A DNA stretch of 64,000 nucleotides from JAOABV01 sp039801465 (lineage in GTDB: Bacteria; Hydrothermota; Tepidihabitantia; Tepidihabitantales; CAIPLT01): assembly GCA_039801465.1 (NCBI GenBank), contig JBDRUT010000002.1, forward strand, positions 62,001 to 126,000, written 5' to 3'. This document shows, piece by piece, positions 33,394 to 41,254 of the stretch. A program made the translations under genes and the position numbers. The notes under the pieces are model-generated. The model saw nothing but the letters and a program-made list of their open reading frames with translations. It had not been told where the DNA came from and made no database searches. The first letter of the stretch is position 1, and the number at the start of each line of letters is the position of its first letter.

Positions 33394-34087
33394 ACGAATG
33401 GGGCTTAGCCATTCGAAAGTGCTGCTTCCCTTAAAAGGTCGACCGGTACTCGCTTGGATTATAGAACTTGCTCAAAAAGCCCATTTAAATCCAATCATCG
33501 TTGTCATTTCGCCTAATAATCTCGAAATTAAAGATAATTTTATTCAGTATGGTGTCCAATTTGTAATTCAACCTGAAGCCAAAGGGACGGCTGATGCTGT
33601 TAGAGTGTGTGCACCATTATTATCAGATAAAGACGACATTTTAGTTTTATATGGCGATGTTCCATTATTAAAATTGGCAACAATAAAAGAATTAATCGAT
33701 GCCTTTTATAAAGAGAATGCTGATGCCACCATATTAACTGCGGTGTTGGATGACCCAGCATGTTATGGCCGAATCGTTCGCGACGATAATCAGAAAATTA
33801 TTGCGATAGTCGAATATAAAGATGCCGGACCAGAAATCAAAAAAATTAAAGAAATCAATACGGGCGTCTATGCTTTTCGTTTTGCAAAACTAAAACCGAT
33901 TTTAGAGACTTTGCCCGCAAGTCCCAAGGATGGTGAATATTATCTAACTTCCGCATTAACCGAAATTATTAAACAAGGTGGAAAAGTAAACTCGGTAAGA
34001 ACAAAAACACCAGAAGAAAGTTTTGGTATTAATACTCCAGAAGAATGGGAACGGGTTAAAAATTTATTTAATAATCAATATGATTAA
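33359..34087 (+). CDS. GlmU-type sugar-phosphate nucleotidyltransferase (single domain)
   Basis: The N-terminal pyrophosphorylase motif is seen as GIILAAGKSKRMGLSHSKVLLPLKG (in part), with LYGDVPLL, ADATILTAVLDDPACYGRIVR, EINTGVYAF and GEYYLTSALTEI. These match the uridylyltransferase half of GlmU, which makes UDP-GlcNAc. The C-terminal hexapeptide acetyltransferase half is absent; the protein stops at 242 residues. It may be a UDP-GlcNAc pyrophosphorylase working with a separate acetyltransferase. It overlaps panD by 35 bases, so the two are translationally close. Confidence 0.8.
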   Translation: MTGIILAAGKSKRMGLSHSKVLLPLKGRPVLAWIIELAQKAHLNPIIVVISPNNLEIKDNFIQYGVQFVIQPEAKGTADAVRVCAPLLSDKDDILVLYGDVPLLKLATIKELIDAFYKENADATILTAVLDDPACYGRIVRDDNQKIIAIVEYKDAGPEIKKIKEINTGVYAFRFAKLKPILETLPASPKDGEYYLTSALTEIIKQGGKVNSVRTKTPEESFGINTPEEWERVKNLFNNQYD

Positions 34088-34090
34088 AAA

Positions 34091-34540
34091 ATGAAGAAAT
34101 TCCTAATTATAATTTTAATTCTATTGAGTATTCTTTTGGGGACAGCAATATTCTCAATTACTTACCGGTTATACAAGCCCAAAAAACTTGTTAATGCTGA
34201 TTTTAGTAAAATCCGAATTGAAATTATAAACTGTTCCGGCATTGAAAAACAAGCCCAGAAAACACAAGATTTTCTCCGAAATTACGGTTTTGATGTCTAT
34301 GAATTAAGAACCGGGAAACAAATCATCGACCAGACCACGGTTATCGAAAGAGTCAACCCGCAATTGTCTAATGCTATGGCTGTTGCCACAGTAATGTCTT
34401 ATCAGAAAAAACTTGGATTTTTACCCATTAGTCGGAAAGTCTTTCCGGAAATCCAAAAGGATATCGATTCTTTATTATATATTGAAGTCACTGTTATTTT
34501 AGGTCGAGATGCTGAAAAATTTATTAAATCTGATAAGTGA
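34091..34540 (+). CDS. Membrane-anchored LytR C-terminal domain protein
   Basis: 149 residues with one N-terminal membrane helix (FLIIILILLSILLGTAIFSI), then a single LytR_C domain: IRIEIINCSGIEKQAQKTQDFL, NYGFDVYEL, and IEVTVILGRDAEKFI. The catalytic LCP domain of LytR-CpsA-Psr proteins is missing, so a role in envelope binding is inferred only. It follows the nucleotidyltransferase by three bases and could form a small module with it and rsfS. Confidence 0.7.
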   Translation: MKKFLIIILILLSILLGTAIFSITYRLYKPKKLVNADFSKIRIEIINCSGIEKQAQKTQDFLRNYGFDVYELRTGKQIIDQTTVIERVNPQLSNAMAVATVMSYQKKLGFLPISRKVFPEIQKDIDSLLYIEVTVILGRDAEKFIKSDK

Positions 34541-34676
34541 CCATGAATAAGAATTTATCCTTTAGTAATTGGATATTTATAGTATATAGATTATCTTTAA
34601 TTAAAATGTATTATGACTTTATATTGACTTCAGTAAAAATACTTACTGGACTCAATTATACTGAAATAATTATTTA

Positions 34677-35021
34677 ATGGCAATTAATAAAAGAAAATTA
34701 GACAAGATAATAAACATCATTTTGGAGAAAAAGGCAGAAAATGTCTTATTGTTAGATTTACGGAAAATCTCTCCTATCACTGATTTTTTTATAATCTGTA
34801 CTGCACAATCTCCACTTCATGCTCAGGCAATTTGTCGTGATTTAGATGTGAAGTTAAAAAAGATTAATCTTTCACCCCATCATATTGAAGGATACCAAGT
34901 AGGCCAATGGATTCTTTTAGACTATTGGGACTTTATAATTCATATATTTTTGGCTGATGTCCGGGAATTCTACGGATTAGAGAGACTTTGGGGTGATGCT
35001 CCCCAAAGGAGATTCGTTTGA
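34677..35021 (+). CDS. rsfS: Ribosomal silencing factor RsfS
   Basis: RsfS binds L14 and blocks subunit joining during starvation. 114 residues: LLDLRKISPITDFFIICTAQS, HIEGYQVGQWILLDYWDFIIHIFL and REFYGLERLWGDAP are the conserved blocks. TATTTA sits directly before the ATG with a poor -35, so a weak leaderless promoter is possible. Its stop overlaps the argS start. Confidence 0.92.
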   Translation: MAINKRKLDKIINIILEKKAENVLLLDLRKISPITDFFIICTAQSPLHAQAICRDLDVKLKKINLSPHHIEGYQVGQWILLDYWDFIIHIFLADVREFYGLERLWGDAPQRRFV

Positions 35022-36601
35022 TTCGCGATATCATAAATCATTTAATCAATCAATATGTTTCTCAAATTCCACCACAACATGAAATTGTCTTTCTTAAAGA
35101 CCCGCAAATTGGTGATTATGCATCGAATATTGCATTTCTTTTAAGCAAAATTCAAAATCGTCCATCTTTAGAAATTGCACATGAATTGCAAAAGAAACTA
35201 ATTTCCCATCAGGATATTTTTGATGATGTCCAAGTCGCGGGTAATGGTTTTATTAACTTTATTATTAATAATAGATTATTGTTTTATGAATTAGAAAAAG
35301 TTGCTAAACCAGATTTTGGTAAAATCGACCTAGGACAAAGTAAAAAGATTTTAGTCGAATATATCTCAGCCAATCCCACCGGTCCACTAAATGTTGTCCA
35401 AGCCCGAGCCGGCGCATTTGGCAATGCCTTAGTAAATCTATTGCGCTATGTCAATTACGATGTGTCTTCAGAATACTACATTAATGATATGGGAACACAG
35501 GTGGATTTGCTATATGAATCGCTTTTAGCCCGAATCAAACAAATTCAAGGAGAAAATACGCCACTACCTGAAAATGGCTATCCTGGAAATTATTTAGTAG
35601 AAATTGGTAATTTAATATTAAAAAACAATCTACCTCATTCAGAATGGCGCTCGTTTCTTTTAAATCAGATTATCCAAATGCAAAAAGAGTCTTTGGCGAA
35701 GTTTGGAATTATTTTTGATAATTTCATCCGCGAGAGTTCTGTTGCTGGATACCAAAAACTAATCTTAGAAAAATTATCTCCTTGGACTTATGAAAAAGAT
35801 AATGCTCTTTGGTTTAAGTCTTCACAATTCGGCGATACTGAAGACCGTGTATTAATAACTGCTGACAAACGACCAACTTATTTTCTTTCCGATTTAGCCT
35901 ATCATTGGTATAAATTTGAACGACACTATGAACATTTAATAAACATCTGGGGACCTGACCATCATGGCTATATTGCCCGTATGAAAGGCGGAATTGCTTG
36001 TTTAGGATTTAATCCTAACCAGTTAACAATTATTATTGCTCAACAAGTATCTTTAACGCGTAACAATCAGAAAATTGCTATGTCGAAGCGACAAGGAGAG
36101 TTTATCACTTTAGATGAAATTTTAACCGAAATTGGCGCTGATGCCTTAAAATTTTTTCTATTAATGAGAAAAGCATCACAACATTTAACCTTTGATTTAG
36201 CATTAGCCCAAAAGACTTCTCAAGAGAATCCAGTATATTATGTCCAATATGCCCATGCGCGTATCAACAGTATCATTAAATTCGCTCAGGAAAAAATTAC
36301 TGGAGATTTATCTCAACCGGATCTAACCAGTTTAACCACTTCAGCCGAACGAGAATTAATCCGCATGTTGTTACATTTTCCCGAAGTAATTGCAACGGCA
36401 GCAATTAATTTCGAACCGCACCATCTTATCTACTACGCCTTAGAACTTGCGACTACTTTTCATAAATTCTATGAGAATGTTCGAGTTGTGACTGACAATA
36501 TTCCGATAACCTCGGCTCGTGTTTATCTGTGTCGGGCAACGCAAAAAATTCTAAAGGAAATCTTATCAATAATTGGTGTCTCCGCACCGGAAAAGATGTA
36601 A
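35018..36601 (+). CDS. argS: Arginyl-tRNA synthetase
   Basis: A 527-residue class I enzyme. VEYISANPTGPLNVVQARAG aligns to the HIGH region (usually NPTGPLHVGHxRxA), so both histidines are replaced (NVVQ). YYINDMGTQVDLL, LAYHWYKFERHYEHLINIWGPDHHGY and MSKRQGEFITLDEIL (KMSKS-like) are typical, as is the C-terminal anticodon domain ending VSAPEKM. Start codon TTG overlapping rsfS, with AAAGGAGA before it. Confidence 0.93.
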   Translation: MIRDIINHLINQYVSQIPPQHEIVFLKDPQIGDYASNIAFLLSKIQNRPSLEIAHELQKKLISHQDIFDDVQVAGNGFINFIINNRLLFYELEKVAKPDFGKIDLGQSKKILVEYISANPTGPLNVVQARAGAFGNALVNLLRYVNYDVSSEYYINDMGTQVDLLYESLLARIKQIQGENTPLPENGYPGNYLVEIGNLILKNNLPHSEWRSFLLNQIIQMQKESLAKFGIIFDNFIRESSVAGYQKLILEKLSPWTYEKDNALWFKSSQFGDTEDRVLITADKRPTYFLSDLAYHWYKFERHYEHLINIWGPDHHGYIARMKGGIACLGFNPNQLTIIIAQQVSLTRNNQKIAMSKRQGEFITLDEILTEIGADALKFFLLMRKASQHLTFDLALAQKTSQENPVYYVQYAHARINSIIKFAQEKITGDLSQPDLTSLTTSAERELIRMLLHFPEVIATAAINFEPHHLIYYALELATTFHKFYENVRVVTDNIPITSARVYLCRATQKILKEILSIIGVSAPEKM

Positions 36602-36660
36602 ATACAGACTATGAAAAGCAAAATATTAGTCTTTTCAGTCAATAAATATAGGAGGTAATC

Positions 36661-37119
36661 TTGACTTTAACATCCTTATTAAGACCAGAACGCATCAATT
36701 TGAACTTAAAGGCAAAGAAAAAGACTGAAGCCTTAAAAGAACTTGTCAGTTTATTGAAGACGGGCAGTGATGCGGAATCGTTATTAGAAACATTACTAAC
36801 TCGAGAAGAATTGGGTTCAACCGGCATTGGCAAAGGTATTGGCATTCCCCACTGTCGTTCATTGTTAATCGATAAATTAGAAATCGCTGTGGGTCGTTCG
36901 CAAAAAGGTATTGACTTCAATGCGATTGATAAAAAACCTGTTTATTTACTATTTCTTATTGTTGCACCGCCGCAGGACCCAGGCAATCAATATCTTATTA
37001 CCTTAGGAAAAGTTGCAATGATTTGTCAGGAACTGACATCGAAAAAGCGAATTTTTGAACCCCAAACACCAGAAGAATTTATTGCTTTAATAAAATCTTT
37101 AGAAGAAAAAATAAAATAA
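36661..37119 (+). CDS. PTS EIIA type-2 domain protein (PtsN/fructose-like)
   Basis: A stand-alone 152-residue EIIA domain: LTREELGSTGIGKGIGIPHCRS holds the phosphoryl-accepting histidine (GIPH), followed by LEIAVGRSQKGIDF and LFLIVAPPQDPGNQYLITLGKVA. No EIIB or EIIC is nearby, suggesting a regulatory role like PtsN. Start TTG with GGAGGT upstream. The gene lies alone between argS and the zinc-ribbon gene. Confidence 0.8.
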   Translation: MTLTSLLRPERINLNLKAKKKTEALKELVSLLKTGSDAESLLETLLTREELGSTGIGKGIGIPHCRSLLIDKLEIAVGRSQKGIDFNAIDKKPVYLLFLIVAPPQDPGNQYLITLGKVAMICQELTSKKRIFEPQTPEEFIALIKSLEEKIK

Positions 37120-37189
37120 ATTTAACTAAAGCTAACAAAAATAATTGTTCAAAGAAAGAACTTAAGTGCAGACAAAAGGGTCGTCATCA

Positions 37190-37540
37190 ATGAAAAAACA
37201 ATTAAACCTATTGCGCGCATTAGAAGAATTCGATTTACTCTTAAAAGATATTGCTTCACCTGACTATAAAAAGATCGGTTTTAAGACGCCAAAACCTACT
37301 TTAGATTTTATCCAAACTGCCGAAAAAGAGCGTGAAGCTATCGCCCAAAAAATTGAACCGAATTTACTCGCCACCTACAAAAAAATCATGAAACGATATG
37401 GGGGACGGGTCGTCGTGCAGGTGATTAATGAATTCTGTGGCGGATGTTTTATGAAACTACCCTCAGAATATGTTTATCGATGTCGCACTGAAATCGTTAA
37501 CTGTCCGAATTGCGGTCGCTTCTTATACTGGGTGAAGTAA
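37190..37540 (+). CDS. Short zinc-ribbon protein (CT398/DUF164-like)
   Basis: The C-terminal half matches the C4 zinc ribbon of CT398-like proteins: FCGGCFMKLPSEYVYR followed by NCPNCGRFLYW. The usual long N-terminal coiled coil is much reduced (116 residues against about 240). An ATG at 37190 has AAAAGGG nine bases upstream; a GTG at 37166 in frame would add eight residues. Function unknown; relatives bind RNA polymerase or flagellar factors in some bacteria. Confidence 0.65.
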   Translation: MKKQLNLLRALEEFDLLLKDIASPDYKKIGFKTPKPTLDFIQTAEKEREAIAQKIEPNLLATYKKIMKRYGGRVVVQVINEFCGGCFMKLPSEYVYRCRTEIVNCPNCGRFLYWVK

Positions 37541-37867
37541 ACAACTGCTTACCGCACTAATTATCAGATATTGCGCCGTTAATACTTTAATAGTTGTAAA
37601 ATAATTCTCAATTCACTAAAGATTTATTTTGTCCTTGTTAATTTCTCTTATAACACAAACCAGTAAGCATCATAAAGAATCAATTTTACAGACTAAATTC
37701 TACCAAATTATACTAAACAGTAAATTTCTAAAGCATTCTATTTTTTGTTTATTGAAACTGTTAAAATTAAGTTTATATAATGAAGGTTAAAAGCGAAAGC
37801 GATACTCAACCATATTATCCGATCAAATATCCTATCGAGAACGCGTCGAAAACCAATTTTTGCTATT

Positions 37868-37916
37868 GACCGAGTGGTCTTCTACTTAAAACAGCAAATA
37901 AATATCCATATCAGAT
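37868..37916 (-). repeat. Two-hairpin dispersed element, inverted copy
   Basis: GACC-gagt-GGTC at 37868-37879, a 24-base spacer, ATCCATATCAGAT at 37904-37916. This is the reverse orientation of the bamA copy. A following GATGAATCACCGGATTTTCT is echoed near 38884. Confidence 0.6.
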
Positions 37917-37995
37917 GAATCACCGGATTTTCTTTTTGTTTTCTGTGCCTTTATTTTTTTCTGTGGTTCTTTTTCCGAACCCTCCAAAATAATGC

Positions 37996-38023
37996 TTGAC
38001 ACAATTTAATTTTTTTATATAAT
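37996..38023 (+). promoter_or_regulatory. Consensus sigma70-type promoter in a spacer
   Basis: TTGACA at 37996-38001, 16 bases, TATAAT at 38018-38023, both exact consensus. The predicted start (about 38030) is four bases before an ATG at 38034. Confidence 0.7.
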
Positions 38024-38033
38024 GTATGCAAAT

Positions 38034-38162
38034 ATGCGTATATATGTGATAAATAGAGTAATACCGATGGCGCTTATGTCTGATGTCCTAAAACAGGCAG
38101 AAAAATTATGTAAGAATATAATCTGTCATCTTCGTGTGGTTGCCTCTTTAATCGGCTTATAA
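38034..38162 (+). CDS. Possible 42-residue leaderless small protein
   Basis: MRIYVINRVIPMALMSDVLK begins the frame, which continues with a Cys- and Lys-containing helix and ends LRVVASLIGL. Evidence is positional only: an exact-consensus promoter places the transcript start just before the ATG, the same design seen for secG, rpsD and glnA here. No family recognised; it could be a remnant. Confidence 0.3.
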   Translation: MRIYVINRVIPMALMSDVLKQAEKLCKNIICHLRVVASLIGL

Positions 38163-38756
38163 TTTGGATTGATAGGATAATTTAACAACTACTGAATAAA
38201 AGCATCGTGCAAGCGATTTAGGGTATTCTAAGCTTAGTTGTGTCGAAGGGTAAATGTTTTTGAAAAGCGATATGCCGAATGGCATGAGATGTACTTTGTT
38301 ATGTATAAAATCATCGGTCAATAATTGGATCAAGGCATTTAAAGCAAAATGCTTAATTTGGTTGTTTTTTAAGAATAATCGTTATACTGAGCAAGCAGAC
38401 ATCAATTCTTTATGCGCATTTTGTTGTCTTATATCCTAAAGGTCGTAAGTAAAAAACAAAGCGTCCGGGTACAGTGTTGGTGCAGAACGGATGCGGAAAT
38501 CGTACCATACGCGCCGCCGTCTATGGAGTTAAAAATTGTGTCTATTATAATGGCAAAATTGTCGTCTATTATTAAATTTATGCTTTTGCTAAGATTTTCG
38601 TATCGTTTCAAGGCTCTTGTTCAATCATTCAAGTTAACACTTAGCTTTCCACCTGTTTTGCCTGTGCTTAAATCATAGAAATTGTCTATCCGAAGACAAA
38701 TTACAATACCATTTTCTTAGTTTGAGAGCTCTGTGAAAGTCATTTTTCCGCTGATT

Positions 38757-38797
38757 ACCGGAGCGGTTTTTCAATTAAATAAATATTCGTGTCAGAT
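38757..38797 (-). repeat. Two-hairpin dispersed element, inverted copy
   Basis: ACCG-gag-CGGT at 38757-38767, 17 bases, ATTCGTGTCAGAT at 38785-38797. It matches the reverse complement of the bamA copy along its full length. Confidence 0.65.
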
Positions 38798-38825
38798 GAC
38801 CGAATCTGATACAGATGAAACGGTC
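38798..38825. repeat. Nested hairpin related to the dispersed element
   Basis: Outer stem GACCG/CGGTC (38798-38802, 38821-38825) encloses ATCTG-ata-CAGAT (38804-38816). Relative to ATCCG-ata-CGGAT two bases have changed in a way that keeps pairing, supporting a selected or recently folded structure. Confidence 0.6.
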
Positions 38826-39133
38826 TTCTATTTATTAAATAAATACCCATAAAATGAAAAGAATATTTATCTCTCAATGGATCGGATGAATCACTAAATT
38901 TTCTTTTACTTATGTGCCTTCAAAGGCTAAAGAATAGACCGCAATTTTGTCATACTGAGCACAGATTCAAAATGGAAAACTCAAAAGACAAAACGACAAA
39001 CCAAAATGCAAATAGCATACTACATTTATAATTTTTGAACTTTTATTTCTACCGTGTCTTCTGTGGTTACATATAGAATGTCATTATGTCAAGTTGAACT
39101 CGATTCAGCATCTCAATTCTTATCCATCCGGAA

Positions 39134-39185
39134 CCCTGAATCAAGTTGACTTCGTTTCACTCCATCTACGCTTCGCCTTTCAGGG
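39134..39185 (+). repeat. Dispersed 52-bp repeat with CCCTGAA/TTCAGGG ends, copy 2
   Basis: Partner of 10913-10963; the ends CCCTGAA and TTCAGGG are perfectly complementary here. Similarity continues into TGTGTCACTTTTGAA up to 39207. Confidence 0.75.
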
Positions 39186-39266
39186 TAACATTTGTGTCAC
39201 TTTTGAATTCTACTTCTTTTTTAGTGTCTTCAGTGTCATTTTATTCAGCCCTTAATTATTTTTTAG

Positions 39267-39294
39267 TTGACAACTGAGGATTTATTTATATAAT
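39267..39294 (+). promoter_or_regulatory. Promoter for the 39.3-42.5 kb gene pair
   Basis: TTGACA at 39267-39272, 16 bases, TATAAT at 39289-39294. Start expected about 39301, four bases before the ATG; no Shine-Dalgarno. Confidence 0.75.
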
Positions 39295-39304
39295 TATAGC
39301 CATT

Positions 39305-41230
39305 ATGAGAGTTAAGGGATTTTTTAATTCCTTCTTACTCCTAATTATTTTTTTATTAGGACTCAGTTGTTTTAAGAAACCAAAATGGCATTCAGATATT
39401 ACCATCCCTTTATATGCAAAATTCTTTTCTATCCGTGATTTTATTGATACCAGTTACTTCAGAATTAACAATGATTCTTCATTACATTTTTATAAAGCCG
39501 GCAAATTAGACACTTTTTGTCTATTAGACTCAATTGAAATTCAAAACCGGTTAGACTCAGTATACACCAGATTACCTGATTTTACTTTTTCTAATTTGGC
39601 TTCAGGCAACTTGCTTTTACAAATCCCTCAGATTATACCTGGTTTAGTTTTGCCAGAAACAACGGTAAATATTAATATCCCCGCGTTTACTAGAATCTTT
39701 GATACGATTATTGATGTAGATAATATCCGAAGTGTCTTCGTTCGTTCCGCAATTTTGCGAATCTCTTTATGGAATTTTTCTCATGTGCCGTTTGATTCTG
39801 TTACTTGTTCAATTTCGGATATAAGTTTTATTCATTTCTTTGGACCTGACTCAATGTCCGGTATTGAATATACAAATCGTTTAGAAAATATTCAGATTGA
39901 CAGTATGCTGAATGTCCAACTAAAATTTGCATCCAGTGGTACCGGTGCAAATTTAATTCCTGTTTCAAAATACGATTCGATAAGATTTTATGTGAAATTT
40001 GATTCGGTAAAGATTGACTCAGGAAGTTTTCGGTCATTGCAACCTCGCACGGTTCGAGTAACAAAACAAAAAATCTATACCCTGCCGATGAATTATCAAA
40101 TCACAATCAGCGATTTAATCTTTCATGAAGGTGATTTGTCCGTTACTCTCCACAACGGATTTCCGGTTGCATGTTCCGTCAGAGTTATGGTGCCGGAATT
40201 GTCATTTGGTGACACCTTGTTTGTTGAGAATTTTGATAGCACAAACATAAATATTAACTTAGCCAACCGCATTTATCAAAACTTCTCAACAGATTCGACT
40301 CCTTTGACCTTAAAAACCGTTGTTGAGTTTGAACTTGGTCCCCAATTTGTCAATTTTGTTTCAGATAATTTTGTGAAAGTTACATGTTTAACCCAAAATC
40401 TCAAAGCTGATTCACTCGCAGGCAGAATTAGAGATACGCTTAAACATAGTTTTCCCGCAGAAACTGTCAGGATTAAACTTCCTGAAATTCTATCTAATGT
40501 CAATGTGGTAAATGCTTATGCTAATTTAACCTTGGTAAATGCTATCTGGTTTCCGATTTATTTGACATTAAATGTTTGTGCCTTAAATAATAATGGCGAT
40601 ACCCTTGCGCTGGATACAACCTTTTATCTAGAAAGGGGAACACCGCAACAACCAGAAATCGAAACGCCATCAATTAATTTCACTCGATTTGTCAATTTCC
40701 ATCCAGAGAATGTAATTTTTAGATTACACATTGCATCATATGAGCAAGGCTGGATGAGCCGAAGGTCGTTTAACACCGCAACTTATGAAGTTGCAAGTCC
40801 AATGCGATTATTCTTACTCGCGGATACTGTTGTCTTTGGTCCGGAAACACTGAAAATTAATCCTGATACTCGTGAGCAAATTAGGAAAAATGCTTATGGT
40901 GGAATTTTTAATGGACTTATTTCTAATCATTTTCCTGCCAGCATGTCTGGTGAATTATTACTTAAAAATTCTGTGGATGATTCAATAAGGTTAAAAATCT
41001 CCGTGCCTCAGGGTTTAACTAATAATGCTGGTATTGTTATTGCACCGGTTGATTCTAATATTAGTTTAGCACTTACTGAATCGGACACGAAAATCTTTGC
41101 TGATTCGCTTGTAAAAGTCAGTCTCTATCTATTTATTCCCCAAACAGACACTATCACCGTGATGGGTAACGATTACTTTCAAGTGAAAAACTCGTATGCA
41201 AAGATTAAACTTGGTTTACCACCAGAATAG
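39305..41230 (+). CDS. Large lipoprotein of unknown function
   Basis: 641 residues with a lipoprotein signal (LLLIIFLLGLSC, cysteine near residue 22). The rest is beta-rich, with many short SDITIPL-, FDTIIDVDN- and VTVMGNDYF-like strands and no catalytic motif. DITIPLYAKFFSIRDFID resembles the opening of FCB lipoproteins of unknown role. It is followed 24 bases later by an outer-membrane-type protein, so the two may work as a surface-exposed pair. The mRNA appears to be leaderless. Confidence 0.65.
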   Translation: MRVKGFFNSFLLLIIFLLGLSCFKKPKWHSDITIPLYAKFFSIRDFIDTSYFRINNDSSLHFYKAGKLDTFCLLDSIEIQNRLDSVYTRLPDFTFSNLASGNLLLQIPQIIPGLVLPETTVNINIPAFTRIFDTIIDVDNIRSVFVRSAILRISLWNFSHVPFDSVTCSISDISFIHFFGPDSMSGIEYTNRLENIQIDSMLNVQLKFASSGTGANLIPVSKYDSIRFYVKFDSVKIDSGSFRSLQPRTVRVTKQKIYTLPMNYQITISDLIFHEGDLSVTLHNGFPVACSVRVMVPELSFGDTLFVENFDSTNININLANRIYQNFSTDSTPLTLKTVVEFELGPQFVNFVSDNFVKVTCLTQNLKADSLAGRIRDTLKHSFPAETVRIKLPEILSNVNVVNAYANLTLVNAIWFPIYLTLNVCALNNNGDTLALDTTFYLERGTPQQPEIETPSINFTRFVNFHPENVIFRLHIASYEQGWMSRRSFNTATYEVASPMRLFLLADTVVFGPETLKINPDTREQIRKNAYGGIFNGLISNHFPASMSGELLLKNSVDDSIRLKISVPQGLTNNAGIVIAPVDSNISLALTESDTKIFADSLVKVSLYLFIPQTDTITVMGNDYFQVKNSYAKIKLGLPPE

Positions 41231-41254
41231 AAAAGTCGGAGCGCTAAAATTACA

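Larger units (their letters stand above)
37541..39304. other. 1.76-kb repeat-rich, decayed spacer
   Basis: No intact gene of known family. It carries several copies of the dispersed palindromic element (37868, 38757, 38798), a dispersed repeat (39134), a consensus promoter followed by a 42-codon leaderless frame (37996-38162), and two overlapping frames at 38254-38678 that look random. A GC-richer patch near 38460-38530 may be a gene fragment. The end holds the promoter of the next gene. Confidence 0.6.

Noticed and set aside
38254..38678. Overlapping frames of 61 and 88 codons in the decayed spacer
   Set aside because: Different frames, no ribosome sites, and amino acid content typical of random AT-rich DNA; no transposase motif could be recognised.
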